A stretch of DNA of 64,000 nucleotides. Origin: Syngnathus acus (lineage: Eukaryota; Chordata; Actinopteri; Syngnathiformes; Syngnathidae). A program made the position numbers and the translations under genes. Shown here piece by piece: positions 35,645 to 46,261 of the stretch (within the stretch, counting starts at the first letter, position 1; each line of letters starts with the position of its first letter). The DNA lies in NCBI RefSeq assembly GCF_901709675.1, contig NC_051094.1:14139501-14203500 (forward strand). The letters run 5' to 3'. Under the pieces are notes generated by a model that was not told where the DNA came from, did no database searches, and saw nothing but the letters and a program-made list of their open reading frames with translations.

Positions 35645-37784
35645 TTAGCAGGAATAAAGTTTCTCGTCAGTGTGGACTCTTGAGTGGCTTTTTAAGGCTT
35701 CCTTCACGGAAAATCTTTGGCCACAAACTGAGCATGAAAAAGGTTTCTCGCCAGTGTGGGTTCTTGTGTGACTTTCTAAGTTTTGCTTGTGACTGAATTT
35801 TTGGCCACAAACCGAGCATGAAAAAGGTTTCTCGCCAGTGTGGATTCTTGTGTGCGTTTTTAAGGTTCCCTTCTCTGAGAATTTCTGGCCACAAACTGAG
35901 CATGAAAAAGGTTTCTCGCCAGTGTGGATTCTTGTGTGCGTTTTTAAGGTTCCCTTCTCTGAGAATTTCTGGCCACAAACTGAGCATGAAAAAGGTTTCT
36001 CACCAGTGTGACTTTTTGTATGAGTTTTCAAGGATGCCTTATAAGAGAATTTTTGGCCACAAACTGAGCAGGAAAAAGGTTTCTCGCCAGTGTGGGTTCT
36101 TGTGTGACTTTTTAAGTTTTGCTTTTGACTGAATTTCTGGCCACAAACTGAGCATGAAAAAGGTTTCTCACCAGTGTGGATTCTTGTATGAAGTGTTAGA
36201 CTTTGCTTCACTGAAAATGTTTGGCCACAAACTGAGCATGAAAAAGGTTTCTCACCAGTGTGACTTCTTGTATGAGTTTTCAAGGATGCCTTATAAGAGA
36301 ATTTTTGGCCACAAACTGAGCAGGAAAAAGTTTTCTCGCCAGTGTGGGTTCTTGTGTGCCTTTTCAAGTTTTGCTTTTGACTGAATTTCTGGCCACAAAC
36401 TGAGCATGAAAAAGGTTTCTCACCAGTGTGACTTTTTGTATGAGTTTTCAATGATGCCTTACAAGAGAATTTTTGGCCACAAACTGAGCAGGAAAAAGGT
36501 TTCTCGCCAGTGTGGGTTCTTGTGTGCCTTTTTAAGTTTTGCTTTTGACTGAATTTCTGGCCACAAACTGAGCATGAAAAAGGTTTCTCACCAGCGTGGA
36601 TTTTTGTGTGCTCATTTAAATGTCCCCTGTGACCGAATTTCTGGCCACAAACTGAGCATGAAAAAGGTTTCTCACCAGTGTGGATTCTTGTATGAAGTGT
36701 TAGACTTTGCTTCACTGAAAATGTTTGGCCACAAACTGAGCATGAAAAAGGTTTCTCACCAGTGTGACTTCTTGTATGAATTTTCAAGTATCCCTTAGAA
36801 GAGAATTTTTGGCCACAAACTGAGCATGAAAAAGGTTTCTCGCCAGTGTGGATTCTTGTATGAATTTTTAAGGTAAACTTCATTGAAAATCTTTGGCCAC
36901 AAACTGAGCATGAAAAAGGTTTCTCGCCAGTGTGGACTCTTGTATGAGTTTTCAAGTGTCCCTTCTGAAAGAATTTTTGGCCACAAACTGAGCAGGAAAA
37001 AGGTCTCTCGCGAGTGTGCATTTTCATGTGTTGTTTCAAAACACTGTTATTAGCACAACATTTCCCACACTGAGAACATTGCCTGTGTTTGTTGTGAGAC
37101 TCATCACCAGCAGCAGCAGCAGCAGGAACATGTGACGACACATTTAATCTATCTAATGGTGGAGCTGCTCGTGATCCTCCACAGTGGTCTCCATCACCTT
37201 CTCTGGTCATTGATTGACTTGAGCTGCAGCTTGGAGGCACCGCCCCTCCGCTCACCTCCTGTTGACCCTCATCTAAACTCTTCACAGGAACACCAGTCAA
37301 TGGTATCTTGCAGGTATCCTCCTCCTCCTCCTTTTTAATGTCCCAGGACTCCTCAGCCTCCTCTTTACTACAAGGCCGCTCCGGCTCTTCCTCCTCTTTT
37401 ATGGTGCAAAGAAACTTCTGCTCCATTTGTTCATTGAAGTGATGGACCTCTTTGCCCACATCTTCCTCTTTAATGCAAGTGCGCTCCGGCCGCTTAGGAC
37501 GAATAGCTTCACTGATGTCTGCAAGACAAGACAAACACAAATGGAAGTTACAGTTGAAGAGAAACTGGTCAATCCTATACAAGGACTTTTTCAATCTGCC
37601 TATCACACATGATTTTGATCAAATTCTACTCAAAATAAACACTGGGAGAGGATTCATAATAGAAACTAGACGTGTACTAACCTGCTCTGCGCAACACAAC
37701 ATAAGGCTGCAGCCAAAGATGTTCCTGTTGTCGACGACTACTGTCCTTTTCCTTCACGTACTTTGCTGTGGTCCTTGCAGACAT
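35645..37784 (-). CDS. C2H2 zinc-finger protein (gene F), 17 fingers, truncated by nonsense codon
   Basis: Coding exons 37682-37784 and 35645-37518 (donor GCAG|GTTAG, acceptor TTGCAG|ACATC) give 658 residues. It has the family N-terminus, then 17 complete fingers and the first half of an 18th that stops at DEKLYSC. The stop TAA replaces the TCA of the CSVCG motif (C to A on the coding strand). Fingers are unusually uniform and show higher-order structure: pairs QKQNLK + [S/Y]KASLKTH recur three times, with QTFSVKQSLTLH twice, and EKGTLKTH is an exact tandem duplicate (about 35819-35986). This points to array growth by unequal exchange. It is the longest array of the cluster. The truncated protein may still work with 17 fingers. 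Promoter homolog at 39570-39734, interrupted by an L2 LINE. Confidence 0.87.
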
Positions 37785-37942
37785 TTTCACACTGCAATCA
37801 CAACACTTGTTCAACGATGTTTGGCTAACAAAGGTGCCTTTTGGGCAGCGCCGAGAGAGTTATTTGCCAAAGTAATTGAATATTAACACCAGTGTGGATT
37901 ACACACTGTATTTTTGCAATAGTATTTTGTGTTGTACTAGAT

Positions 37943-38406
37943 CAGGGGTGTCAAACTCATTTCACATTGTGGGCCACACATGGCCTCGGTAGATGTCAAG
38001 TGGGCCGGACCGTTACAATTATACCATACTCTGCAAAATTAACCAAAATATCATGTCTTTCCTTTTTTTGGTGTAAAGAAGCACAAGAACAGGAGGAAAA
38101 TGTTGAAATTTAACGAACATTCCTTCTACTAATCATTTCATGAAACACCTCAGATTTCCTTAGACAAATGTCTAAAATGTCTTTGGCTGTTGTGGTGTCC
38201 ATCATTGGCACCAACTCACGAAACTCTTGAGTAACAGTCAATGTCTCTTCAACTCCACAAATAAATAAGGTCAGTTGTGCCACGTCTGTGATGTCAGCGC
38301 TCTCGTCAATTGCAACGGAAAATGCGATATATGACTTTTTTCACTTTTAAATTATCCTGCGGGCCTGATCAAATCTCCGGTCCGCAGGCCGTATGTTTGA
38401 CACCAC
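37943..38406 (-). mobile_element. hAT transposon fragment with transposase remnant
   Basis: Left end CAGGGGTGTCAAACTCATTT, right end ...GGCCGTATGTTTGACACCA: matching hAT termini. Minus-strand frames read FSVAIDESADITDVAQL, FICGVEETLTVTQEF and MDTTTAKDI, the central region of a GTF2IRD2/ZBED-like hAT transposase. It is too short to be autonomous. The target lies in the same CTAGAT word used by the 7837 element, but I could not define a clean 8-bp duplication. Confidence 0.8.
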
Positions 38407-38459
38407 TATCTAGCAGCTAGATAGTTTGGCAAGAAAGTAAACTTAGCAAAAAGACAGTC

Positions 38460-38849
38460 TGTTAGTGGTGCTCACTCTAACTTATTTTGCAAGAACCACA
38501 CGGGAGACAGTATGCCCTTTTAAACACTTGCAAGTGGAGAGTCATTCGTTGCTGCGCATACAGTGATGATCGAATGAGGTCTGACTCAGGCCTCTTGCGA
38601 GAGCATTTTTATTGAGAGAAACAGGGTGGGGGTGAAACCCCTGGCCTCTGATCAAATCATAGCAGGGGGTGTTTTACGATGTTGTGTAAACAGAACAACT
38701 TTGATTGTGTCCTCTGCAGCTGGTCAATGAGTTCAAAGCATCTTAGCACTTTGTTCTGCTGCTTTGTTAAGAAAGGACATGTTTGATTAATTATTACAAG
38801 TTACATTCCAACATAAGCACAGGATGAAACCAATCTCTCAACCCTAACA
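38460..38849 (-). mobile_element. Solo LTR, independent insertion upstream of gene F
   Basis: Homologous to the LTR at 5815 but more diverged and 27 bp shorter (TGTTAGTGGTGC ... ACCCTAACA). It splits the paralogous spacer GACAGTCTAGTTGC, flanked by CAGTC and AGGTC, an imperfect 5-bp duplication. Its location differs from the B/C copies, so it is a separate insertion. Confidence 0.75.
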
Positions 38850-39569
38850 AGGTCTAGTTGCATTGTTCCACAACGCCTAAGTACCTAGCAAAATGAAAAT
38901 AGGAGGCATAAATCATGCCCAAATCGTTGAATGTGAAGGGAGAGCAACACCTATGTGTACATATTAGGTTAGACAAACTCATATACTTTTTCATGTTCAT
39001 ATATGTGTAAATTCTCTTATTATTTTATATATCATATGTATAAGAACAGCCTTTTGCTTTGTTGTTTCATCAGTTGTAGTACCACGTGTACTGACCGCCA
39101 TTAAACAACCCAAAATCTTGCCAATAACGAACCAACTGTAACTCTGCATCTTTGTTTGTTCAACGACGGACATCTCAAACAACACGCAACAGATGTCAAC
39201 TTCAACTTTTTTTGTTTATAACGTGAACTTAAACTGAACCAATACACGAAACGACAGATCGGACCTGTTTTAGCAAACGTAATTACGCGTTACCATCTGG
39301 TGGCATTGAGATTTAAAATCGGGAGCATGCCTGCCTGCAACCATCACTGCTAAGCCTCGACTTTGAGTTTTTCCACAGTACAGTATTACTCTTGGTACAG
39401 GCAAGAACCGGCATGTGATGATGGCTCATTTGAGATCGAACATTCGTCGAGGATAATCAGCTAATAGCTACCATGCTAATGAAATCGGCCCGCACCTCTG
39501 TACTGCAACCAAGCAGTACAACAAATAACGTTGCAAACATGATAACTTAGGTCCATTGTCGTAACTTAC

Positions 39570-39734
39570 CTCTTTCGTCGTTGCGGTCGTCGTGTAGCTG
39601 ATGTTACTGATTCACCACATAAGTTGCGTGTTTATCTGATGCAGCCGAATGGAAGGCGATACGCTTCTGTTTGAGTTTTCAGACCAAGCGCCGTTTTGTT
39701 GTCGTCGCTTTACTTCCTGCTACGTAATGATGAT
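39570..39734 (-). promoter_or_regulatory. Promoter and non-coding first exon of gene F, split by a LINE
   Basis: Homologous to 27007-27210, with donor GAAAGAG|GTAAGT ending the exon at 39570. The TATA position reads TCTGAAAA. Upstream sequence as far as TACGTAATGATGAT is present; the CRE-like part (GATGATGTCATTT) continues only at 41693, beyond the L2 insertion. Confidence 0.6.
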
Positions 39735-41692
39735 CAAAGTCAAAGTCTGCTTTATTGTCAATTTCTTCACATGCCAAGACACACAAAGAAATCGAAATTA
39801 CGTTCCCACTATTCCACGGTGACAAGACATAGTACACAATATACATACAAGTGAACAACACAAACAAATAAAAACAAGAAGGCACAAACAATGAATAAAT
39901 AAGAGTGATGAATAAATAAGAAATAAACAAATAACATAATAAATAAGAGGAGCAAAAATGGAGCAAGTGTGCATACAGCAGACAGTCAGAATAGAGCGCA
40001 AAAGTACAGGACGCTACGCAGAAGGGGGGAGAGAGTTCAGGATCCTAACAGCCTGGAGTATGAAGCTGTTGGTGAGTCTGGTGGTGCGGGAGCGCAGGCT
40101 CCTGTACCTCTTCCCAGAGGGCAGAAGATCAAACAAAGAGTGAGCGGGGTGACTCACATCACTCACAATCGCGGTCGCCTTGCAGGTGAGATGGGAGATG
40201 TAAATGTCCTTCAGGGAGGGGAGTGAAGCACCAATAATCTTACCAGCCGTGTTCACTATGCGCTGCCGGGCCTTCATGTTGTATTCAGTGCAGCTACCAC
40301 CCCAAACAACGATACAACTGGAGAGGACGCTCTCAATGGTGCCACGGTAGAATGTAGTCATGACGGCCGGAGGAGCACTTGCTCGCCTGAGTTTCCGCAG
40401 GAAGTACAGGCGGCGCTGAGCTTTCTTCGCCAGTGATGCGGTGTTGGTGGACCAGGAGAGATCCTCACTGATGTGCACCCCCAGGAACCTGGTGCTGCTC
40501 ACTCTCTCCACCACAGCACCGTCAATGGTCAGCGGCAGGTGTTGGGTGAGACCCTTCCGGAAGTCAACAACAATCTCCTTGGTCTTGTTGACGTTCAGCA
40601 GGAGGTTGTTGTCCCTGCACCACGTGGTCAGAAGGTCAACCTCCAACCTGTATTGAGTCTCGTCGCCCTTGGTGATGAGACCCACCAGAGTCGTGTCGTC
40701 AGCAAATTTCACTATGCGGTTGTTGCTCTAGGTTGCAGTGCAGTCATGCCACAGCAGGGTGAAGAGCAGCGGACTGAGCACGCAGCCTTGGGGGGGCCCC
40801 GTGCTCAGCGTGATGCTGGCGGAGATTTTGTCGCCAACACGTACCACCTGAGGCCTCTGACAGAGGAAGTCCAGTTGCCAGTTGCAGAGGTAGGTACTGA
40901 GGACCAGCTTGTCGAGTTTGCAGATGAGTCGTTGTGGCACAATGGTGTTGAAGGCAGAACTGAAGTCCACAAACAGCAATCTCATATACGAGTCCCTTCT
41001 CTCTAGGTGGGTGAGGGCCGAGTGGAGGGCAGAGCAGATGGCATCCTCAGAGGATCGTTTGGCTCGATACGCAAACTGGAAGAGGTCTATGGTGGGGGGG
41101 AGAATGGATCTGATGTGCTCCATGACAAGCCGCTCAAAGCACTTCATGATGATGGGCGTCAGTGCCACGGGGCGGTAGTCATTGAAGCAGGACGGAGCAG
41201 GTTTCTTCGGCACAGGTACGATGGTGGCAGCCTTGAAACACGAAGGGACGATGGCCTGCTGCAGGGAAATGTTAAAGATCTCCGTGATGACACCCGTCAG
41301 CTCCCCAGCGCAGTCCTTCAGCGCTCGACCTGGGATGTTGTCAGGGCCCGCCGCCTTACGGGTGTTGATAGCGACAAGCGCCCTCCTCACGCTATCGGCA
41401 GAGAGGCACAGGGGCTGCTCGTGTGGAGCGGGAGGGGTCTTCAGTGGGCAAGTGCTGTTCTGAGCGTCGAAGCGAGCAAAGAAGCGGTTGAGATCGTTGA
41501 GTAGACGGATGTCGCCCTCACAGCTCTGCGGCGCGGGCTTGTAGTCCGTGATGGTCTGAATGCCCTGCCAAAGGCTCCGTGCGTCCCTTCTGTCCTTGAA
41601 GTGGGCAGTAATCTTGCAAGAGAACGCCCTTTTCGCTTCCTTGATGCCCCGGGACAGGTCGGCCCTCGCTGTCCTCAAGCCAGCCTCATCCC
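39735..41692 (-). mobile_element. L2-type LINE, 5'-truncated, one nonsense codon
   Basis: The reverse transcriptase reads 41705-40728 and 40712-40014 in one frame, separated only by a TAG after HDCTAT. RT motifs include KAAGPDNIPGRALK, NDYRPVALTPIIMK, FVDFSSAFNTIVP, GPPQGCVLSPLLF and KFADDTTLVGL, with a C-terminal HSLFDLLPSGKRYRSLRSRT. The 3' UTR ends in a (TCAAAGT)n-type tail at the low end. The element lies in the gene F promoter region, with GATGAT repeated at both junctions. The endonuclease half is missing. The 3' end also occurs alone at 59404-59537. Confidence 0.9.
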
Positions 41693-42112
41693 CCGATGAT
41701 GTCATTTAATGTTGTTGTTGCCCAGCAAACAAACCAACATTGCGTGCAAAAAAAACAAAAAAAAACAATTTTGTCCACGTTTTCCAAAAAATAAAAAACC
41801 CAACTCGAATAGATTTTAAGAGCATACTCACGTGCGTTTGTCGTGCGTGTTGTTTCACACTAGTGTTAACTAGCCAGAAAGCTTTCAGCCGCTTGTGCCA
41901 CATAAAAGTTAAGCTTGTGAGGTTTCATACGCACACTGGCGGCCAAAACATTCATTGTCAAAACTAGGTCTGGTAGTTGATCTGTTTGATTATTTTGAGG
42001 TTAGTGCCGTGGTATCAAATTAACTAAATTAGGTCTGGTATTTGATCTGTTTGATTATTTTATAGTTAATACCGTGGTATCAAATGAACTCATGATATGC
42101 AGTTTATGATCA
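41693..42112. other. Distal promoter and spacer of gene F, no gene
   Basis: Starts GATGATGTCATTTAATGTTGTTG, the continuation of the F upstream region. It then holds the spacer repeat with GTTAAGCTTGTGAGGTTTCATACGCACACTGGCGGCC and two copies of GGTCTGGTA..TTGATCTGTTTGATTATTTT. No coding potential. Confidence 0.55.
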
Positions 42113-43925
42113 AATCAAATTGATCTTTATTTGCCACGTTTGAGCATGCCAAACAAGGAATTTGACTCCGGTCCGGTACAGCTTGATCTCTGTACAACAT
42201 TTAGGTAGCTAACAACATTCAGGACAACATGTGCAAAAATGGACAATTATTCTCAAACATCCCCTGATCTCAAACTCCCAGGAGGGCAAGGAAAAACTCA
42301 AAACTCCTACTAGGGGAAATGAGAAACCTTGAGAAGAGACCACAGATGGGAGGATCCCTCTTCCAGGATGACCAGGCTGCAATGGATGCAGAGAGGACAC
42401 ATAGTACACTTAATATGGACAATCCAAAGGTAAAGCATCAAGAGCAGGATGTTATTGCACAGTAATGACTTTATGAGTGGTGTGAGTTCATCAGAGTGAC
42501 AGTCTGGGGGAAGAAGCTGTCTCTGTGTCTGCTGGTTTTGGCGTACAGTGCTCTGTAACGCCGTCCATAGGGGAGTACTTCAAACAGACTGCAACCTGGG
42601 TGAGAAGGGTCTGTAGCCATGTTACTTGCATGTTTCCTGGTCCTGGATGGGTACAAGTCCTGGATAGATGGGAGGTTGATTCCAATTATCTTTTCTGCAG
42701 CCCTGATTGTCCGTTGCAGTCTGTGCGTGTCTTGTTTGGCAGCCGATCCAAACCAGACAGTGATGGAGGTGCAGAGGATAGACTGGATGATGGCAGTGTA
42801 GAAGGTCTTCGGCAGCTCCTGTAGCAGGTTGAACTTCCTGAGCTGTCTCAGAAAGTACAGCCTCTGCTGGGCCTTCTTCCGGACAGAGTCTATGTGGCTG
42901 GTCCATTTCAGGTCCCGAGAGATTGTGGATCCCAGGAACTTAAAGGTGTCTTTGGAGAGAATAGTATTACTGCGGATAGTGAGGGGTGAAAGTGGTGAAG
43001 GGTCTCGCCTGAAGTCCACTGTCATCTCCACGGTCTTGAGCGGGTTCAGCTCCAGGTGGTTTTGGCTGCATCAGTGGACCAGCCGCTCTACCTCCTGTCT
43101 GTACGAAGTATCGTCACCGTCCCGGATCAGTCCGATGAGAGTGGTGTCGTCTGCATTTCAGGAGCTTCACAGAAGAGCCGCCTGAAGAGCAATTGTTAGT
43201 GTAGAGCGAGAAGAGCAGTGAGGAGAGGACGCACCCTTGGGGGGCGCCAGTATTGGTGGTCCGGGTATCGGATGTGATGGTCCCCAGCCTCACATGCTGT
43301 CTCCTGTTGGTCAGGAAGCTGGTGATCCACTGACAGGTGGAGGCAGGCACCGCGAGCTGGATGAGCTTCTGGTGGAGGATGTCAGGAGCGATGGTGTTGA
43401 ACGCCGAGCTGCAGTCCACAACAGGATCCTGCCGTACGTCCCTGGGGTGTCCAGGTGGTGCAGAATGTAGTGCAGCCCCATGTTGACCGCATCGTCCACC
43501 GACCTGTTTGCCCGGTAGGCAAACTGCAGGGGGTCGAGCAGGGGGCCCGTGATGAGCTTCAGTTTGTTCAGTACTAACCTCTTGAAGGATTTCATGACCT
43601 ACAGATGTCAGGGCGACAGGTCTATAGTCATTCAAACCTGTGATGGCTGGCTTCTTGGCCACCGGTACGATGATGGAGCTCTTGAAGCACGAGGGCACCT
43701 CACACAGCTCCAGGGAAAGGTTGAAGATCCGTGCAAAGGTGGGTGCCAGCTGTTCCGCACAGACTTTCAGGCTTGAGGGTGTCACGCCGTCTGGGCCTGG
43801 TGCCTTCCTGACCTTTTGTCTCCGGAACATCTGACACACCTCCTCCTCGCGAGGAGTGCGGGCGCGGCTTCTGTAAGAGAGAGAGTAGGTGATGACGATA
43901 ATGGAGGTGTGGACAGGGTTAATGA
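42113..43925 (-). mobile_element. CR1/L2-type LINE, decayed
   Basis: Minus-strand RT pieces are broken by several frameshifts: 43941-43114 (RRQKVRKAPGPDGVTPSSLK, NDYRPVALTSVGHE, TGAPQGCVLSSLLFSLY), 43595-43311 (LLDPLQFAYRANRSVDDAVN) and 43031-42471 (FKFLGSTISRDLKWTSHID, KKAQQRLYFLRQLRKFNL, VLPYGRRYRALYAKTSRHRD). The 3' UTR runs to about 42113. It is a different subfamily from the LINE at 39735. Confidence 0.87.
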
Positions 43926-44189
43926 TTTCAAGGCATTCCACATGCTTTCATATTTTGTCATTCAGCATTTCTACACAAATTGCTTCATTTAATTTCACTG
44001 CAAAATGAAAAGAATTGGCCTCATTTTTGTCGGAGAGTCTAAATCATTGTACAGCTCAGCTTTCTATTTCTCCCTATAGTTGTCTCTTTGCTTCAGATAT
44101 GCCGTGTCAGGCCCCTTTTTGATTGGTTAGCTTTTTCCCGTGCAGAGAGCAGGGCTGAATCACCACACAAGCGCAAGAAAAAAAAAAAA

Positions 44190-44330
44190 GTCTTGCTTGA
44201 CTTGAGCTGTAGCTTGGAGGCTCCACCCCTTTGCTCAACTCATGTTGACCCTCATCTAAACTCTTCACAGGAACACCAGTCAATGGTATCTTGCTGGTAT
44301 CATCATCATCCTCCTCCTCCTCCATTTACA
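44190..44330 (-). pseudogene. Fragment of a B-F type acidic exon
   Basis: Minus-strand reading gives KIPLTGVPVKSLDEGQ and the Ser-rich PPSYSSSQ of the B-F N-terminal region, with no fingers. It is preceded at lower coordinates by the cluster spacer (43930-44190), so most of the unit, including the finger array, is deleted. Confidence 0.8.
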
Positions 44331-44850
44331 GTGAATGTTTTTCTTACAAAAAGAGTTTGAAGGCCCACATGCGGAAACACACAGGAGATAAACCTTTCAC
44401 CTTGTCTGTTTGTGGCAAAAGCTTCATTCAAAAACAGTACATGCTTAAACATGCCACAAGACAGGAGAAAAACACGACGCTTGTACAATTTGCGGGAAAG
44501 GTTTGACCTTGAATCAGCAATTGAATGCGCACACGTGGACGCACTGGAAAAAAAGCGTTCAGTTGCTCTGAATGTGGCAAAAGCCTCACTCAAAAATAAT
44601 TTATGGTCAGACATGAGGAAGCACACTGGGGGAAAACCTTTCATTTGCTCAATTTGCAGTAAAAGTGGGACTTCCAAGCACAGTTTGATTGCACTCATGT
44701 GAGGGCACACAGAGGAGAAACCCTTCACTTGTTCCCTTTTGTCTAAAGATACACGAGCAAGATAAATCTGAACATCCACTCAAGAAAACAGGAGAGAAAC
44801 CCTTCAGCTGCTCAGAGTGTGGTAAAAAAAATGAACGCACACATGCAGAC
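44331..44850 (+). pseudogene. Decayed plus-strand C2H2 zinc-finger array
   Basis: Finger pieces appear in shifting frames: CFSYKKSLKAHMRKHTGDKPF, LSVCGKSFIQKQYMLKH, FICSICSKSGTSKHSLIAL and EKPFSCSECGKK. There are several frameshifts and stops and missing ligands. The composition (KKSLKAHMRKH) is closer to gene A than to B-F, and the strand agrees with A. It is fused directly to the opposite-strand fragment at 44190-44330. Confidence 0.85.
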
Positions 44851-44917
44851 ACACAAGAAGGAATAAATAATTATTACGCTACTTGTTACATAGATTATTC
44901 GGATAACTGCACTTTCC

Positions 44918-45090
44918 TTGAGAATTTATTTTCCAGACTTTTCATCTTTTACTGTAATTATGTTGAGAATTTACTTTTCAGACTTCGTTTCATCTTTTAC
45001 TGTACTTACTTGGAGAATTTATTTTTCAGACTTTTTTTTCCATCTATTACTGTACCATGAGAATTTATTTTTCAGACTTCACTTCCATTC
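44918..45090. repeat. Minisatellite of about 50 bp, ~4 copies
   Basis: GAGAATTTATTTTTCAGACTT followed by TTTTCATCTTTTACTGTA recurs at about 44920, 44965, 45015 and 45059 with small changes. Confidence 0.8.
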
Positions 45091-46261
45091 ATATTTTACT
45101 TCTCTGATGTACTCATTGAGTGATGTACTTTGTATTCCTTACTTTTGTCAAATCAGCACTCAAAAAACAGTTGGCTCAAAAATAACCCTAATTGGGCCAC
45201 ATAGGAACCGTTCCAAGTGTTGGTTATTTATTTAACCTTAAAAGTTGACTCAAATGAATAACAAGCAGGGTTTGCTCGTTTGTTTTGTACAAAGACTATT
45301 TTCTAGGTTGTATTGGGGTTATTCAACTTTTTGGGGTTAAATGAGATGCAGAACCCAGAAGAATGAGGCTGATAAAGCTTAACTTAAAAAAAAAAAATCA
45401 CTTGGAAAAAAAAACCACCGCAGAATATTTGGGTTCCATTTTGTTTATTTTGTTTTTAACACCCACAGATCAACGCTCACATCCTACTTTGTAGTTAGAA
45501 TATGACAAATCTGCAGAGAAGAAATGCAGAGTGCCAAGGAGGTTTGAGAGCAGTCTCACAAGAATAACAGTTATGATTCCATGTTTGTGGAGTACACAAC
45601 TAGTATTAGTCATGCAACTACGTAGTTGGAATAGTTAAAACATAATTGCGTTTAGACTACTGGTCTTAACCTATAGACATGTTAACATTACGTAGGATGT
45701 GCACAGACATTCTAAAATGTTGAACAACGCATTGTTTCAATCTAAATCCGAATTTAATATTAAAGATCTTGAGATTGCTCATCGCCTCGCAGTCGAATGC
45801 AACAGTGAAGTAGCTATAAATATCCTTGGCCAGATTTTTACATCACCCTACCATCCTCGATTGTAAAAACAATATATAGTATATATATGTAGTATATATA
45901 TATATAGCTCAAATTTGAGTATGAATGAATATGCAGGGGTTCATTGTAAAAGGGATATTGTATATGTGCTATGGTCATAGTGGGAACAATATTTATTTTT
46001 TATATTTTTGCACTCTTTTTTACATAAACCAAAAGGGAAAGTGTACAAAAACATTTGAAGGTCAGAATTAACTTGTTTTGCATTCTGATAGTTTTATCAT
46101 GACCCATGATGACCTGACAATGAAAACAGGTAAAACACTGTAGTCAGACAACAGGAATAACTGGAAGATGCAAGCTTTATTTAAAATTCTTTGTACACTA
46201 CATTAATTCCCAGACACAGCTTCCTGGAGGCAAGGGAGAAGATGATGCAAGTCAGCACAAA
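45091..46261. other. Intergenic and 3' UTR side of the LDL-receptor-family gene
   Basis: No gene recognised. 45150-45400 resembles a palindromic MITE (TTGGCTCAAAAATAACC ... GGGGTTATTCAACTTTTTGG). A (TATA)n patch lies at 45872-45906. The 3' UTR of the neighbouring minus-strand gene occupies the right end; a TTTATT on the plus strand near 46176 could be its polyadenylation signal. Confidence 0.5.

Noticed and set aside
35645-37100. CRISPR-like array of regular 84-bp repeats
   Set aside because: The repeats are in-frame zinc-finger codons in a eukaryotic gene; there are no spacer units.
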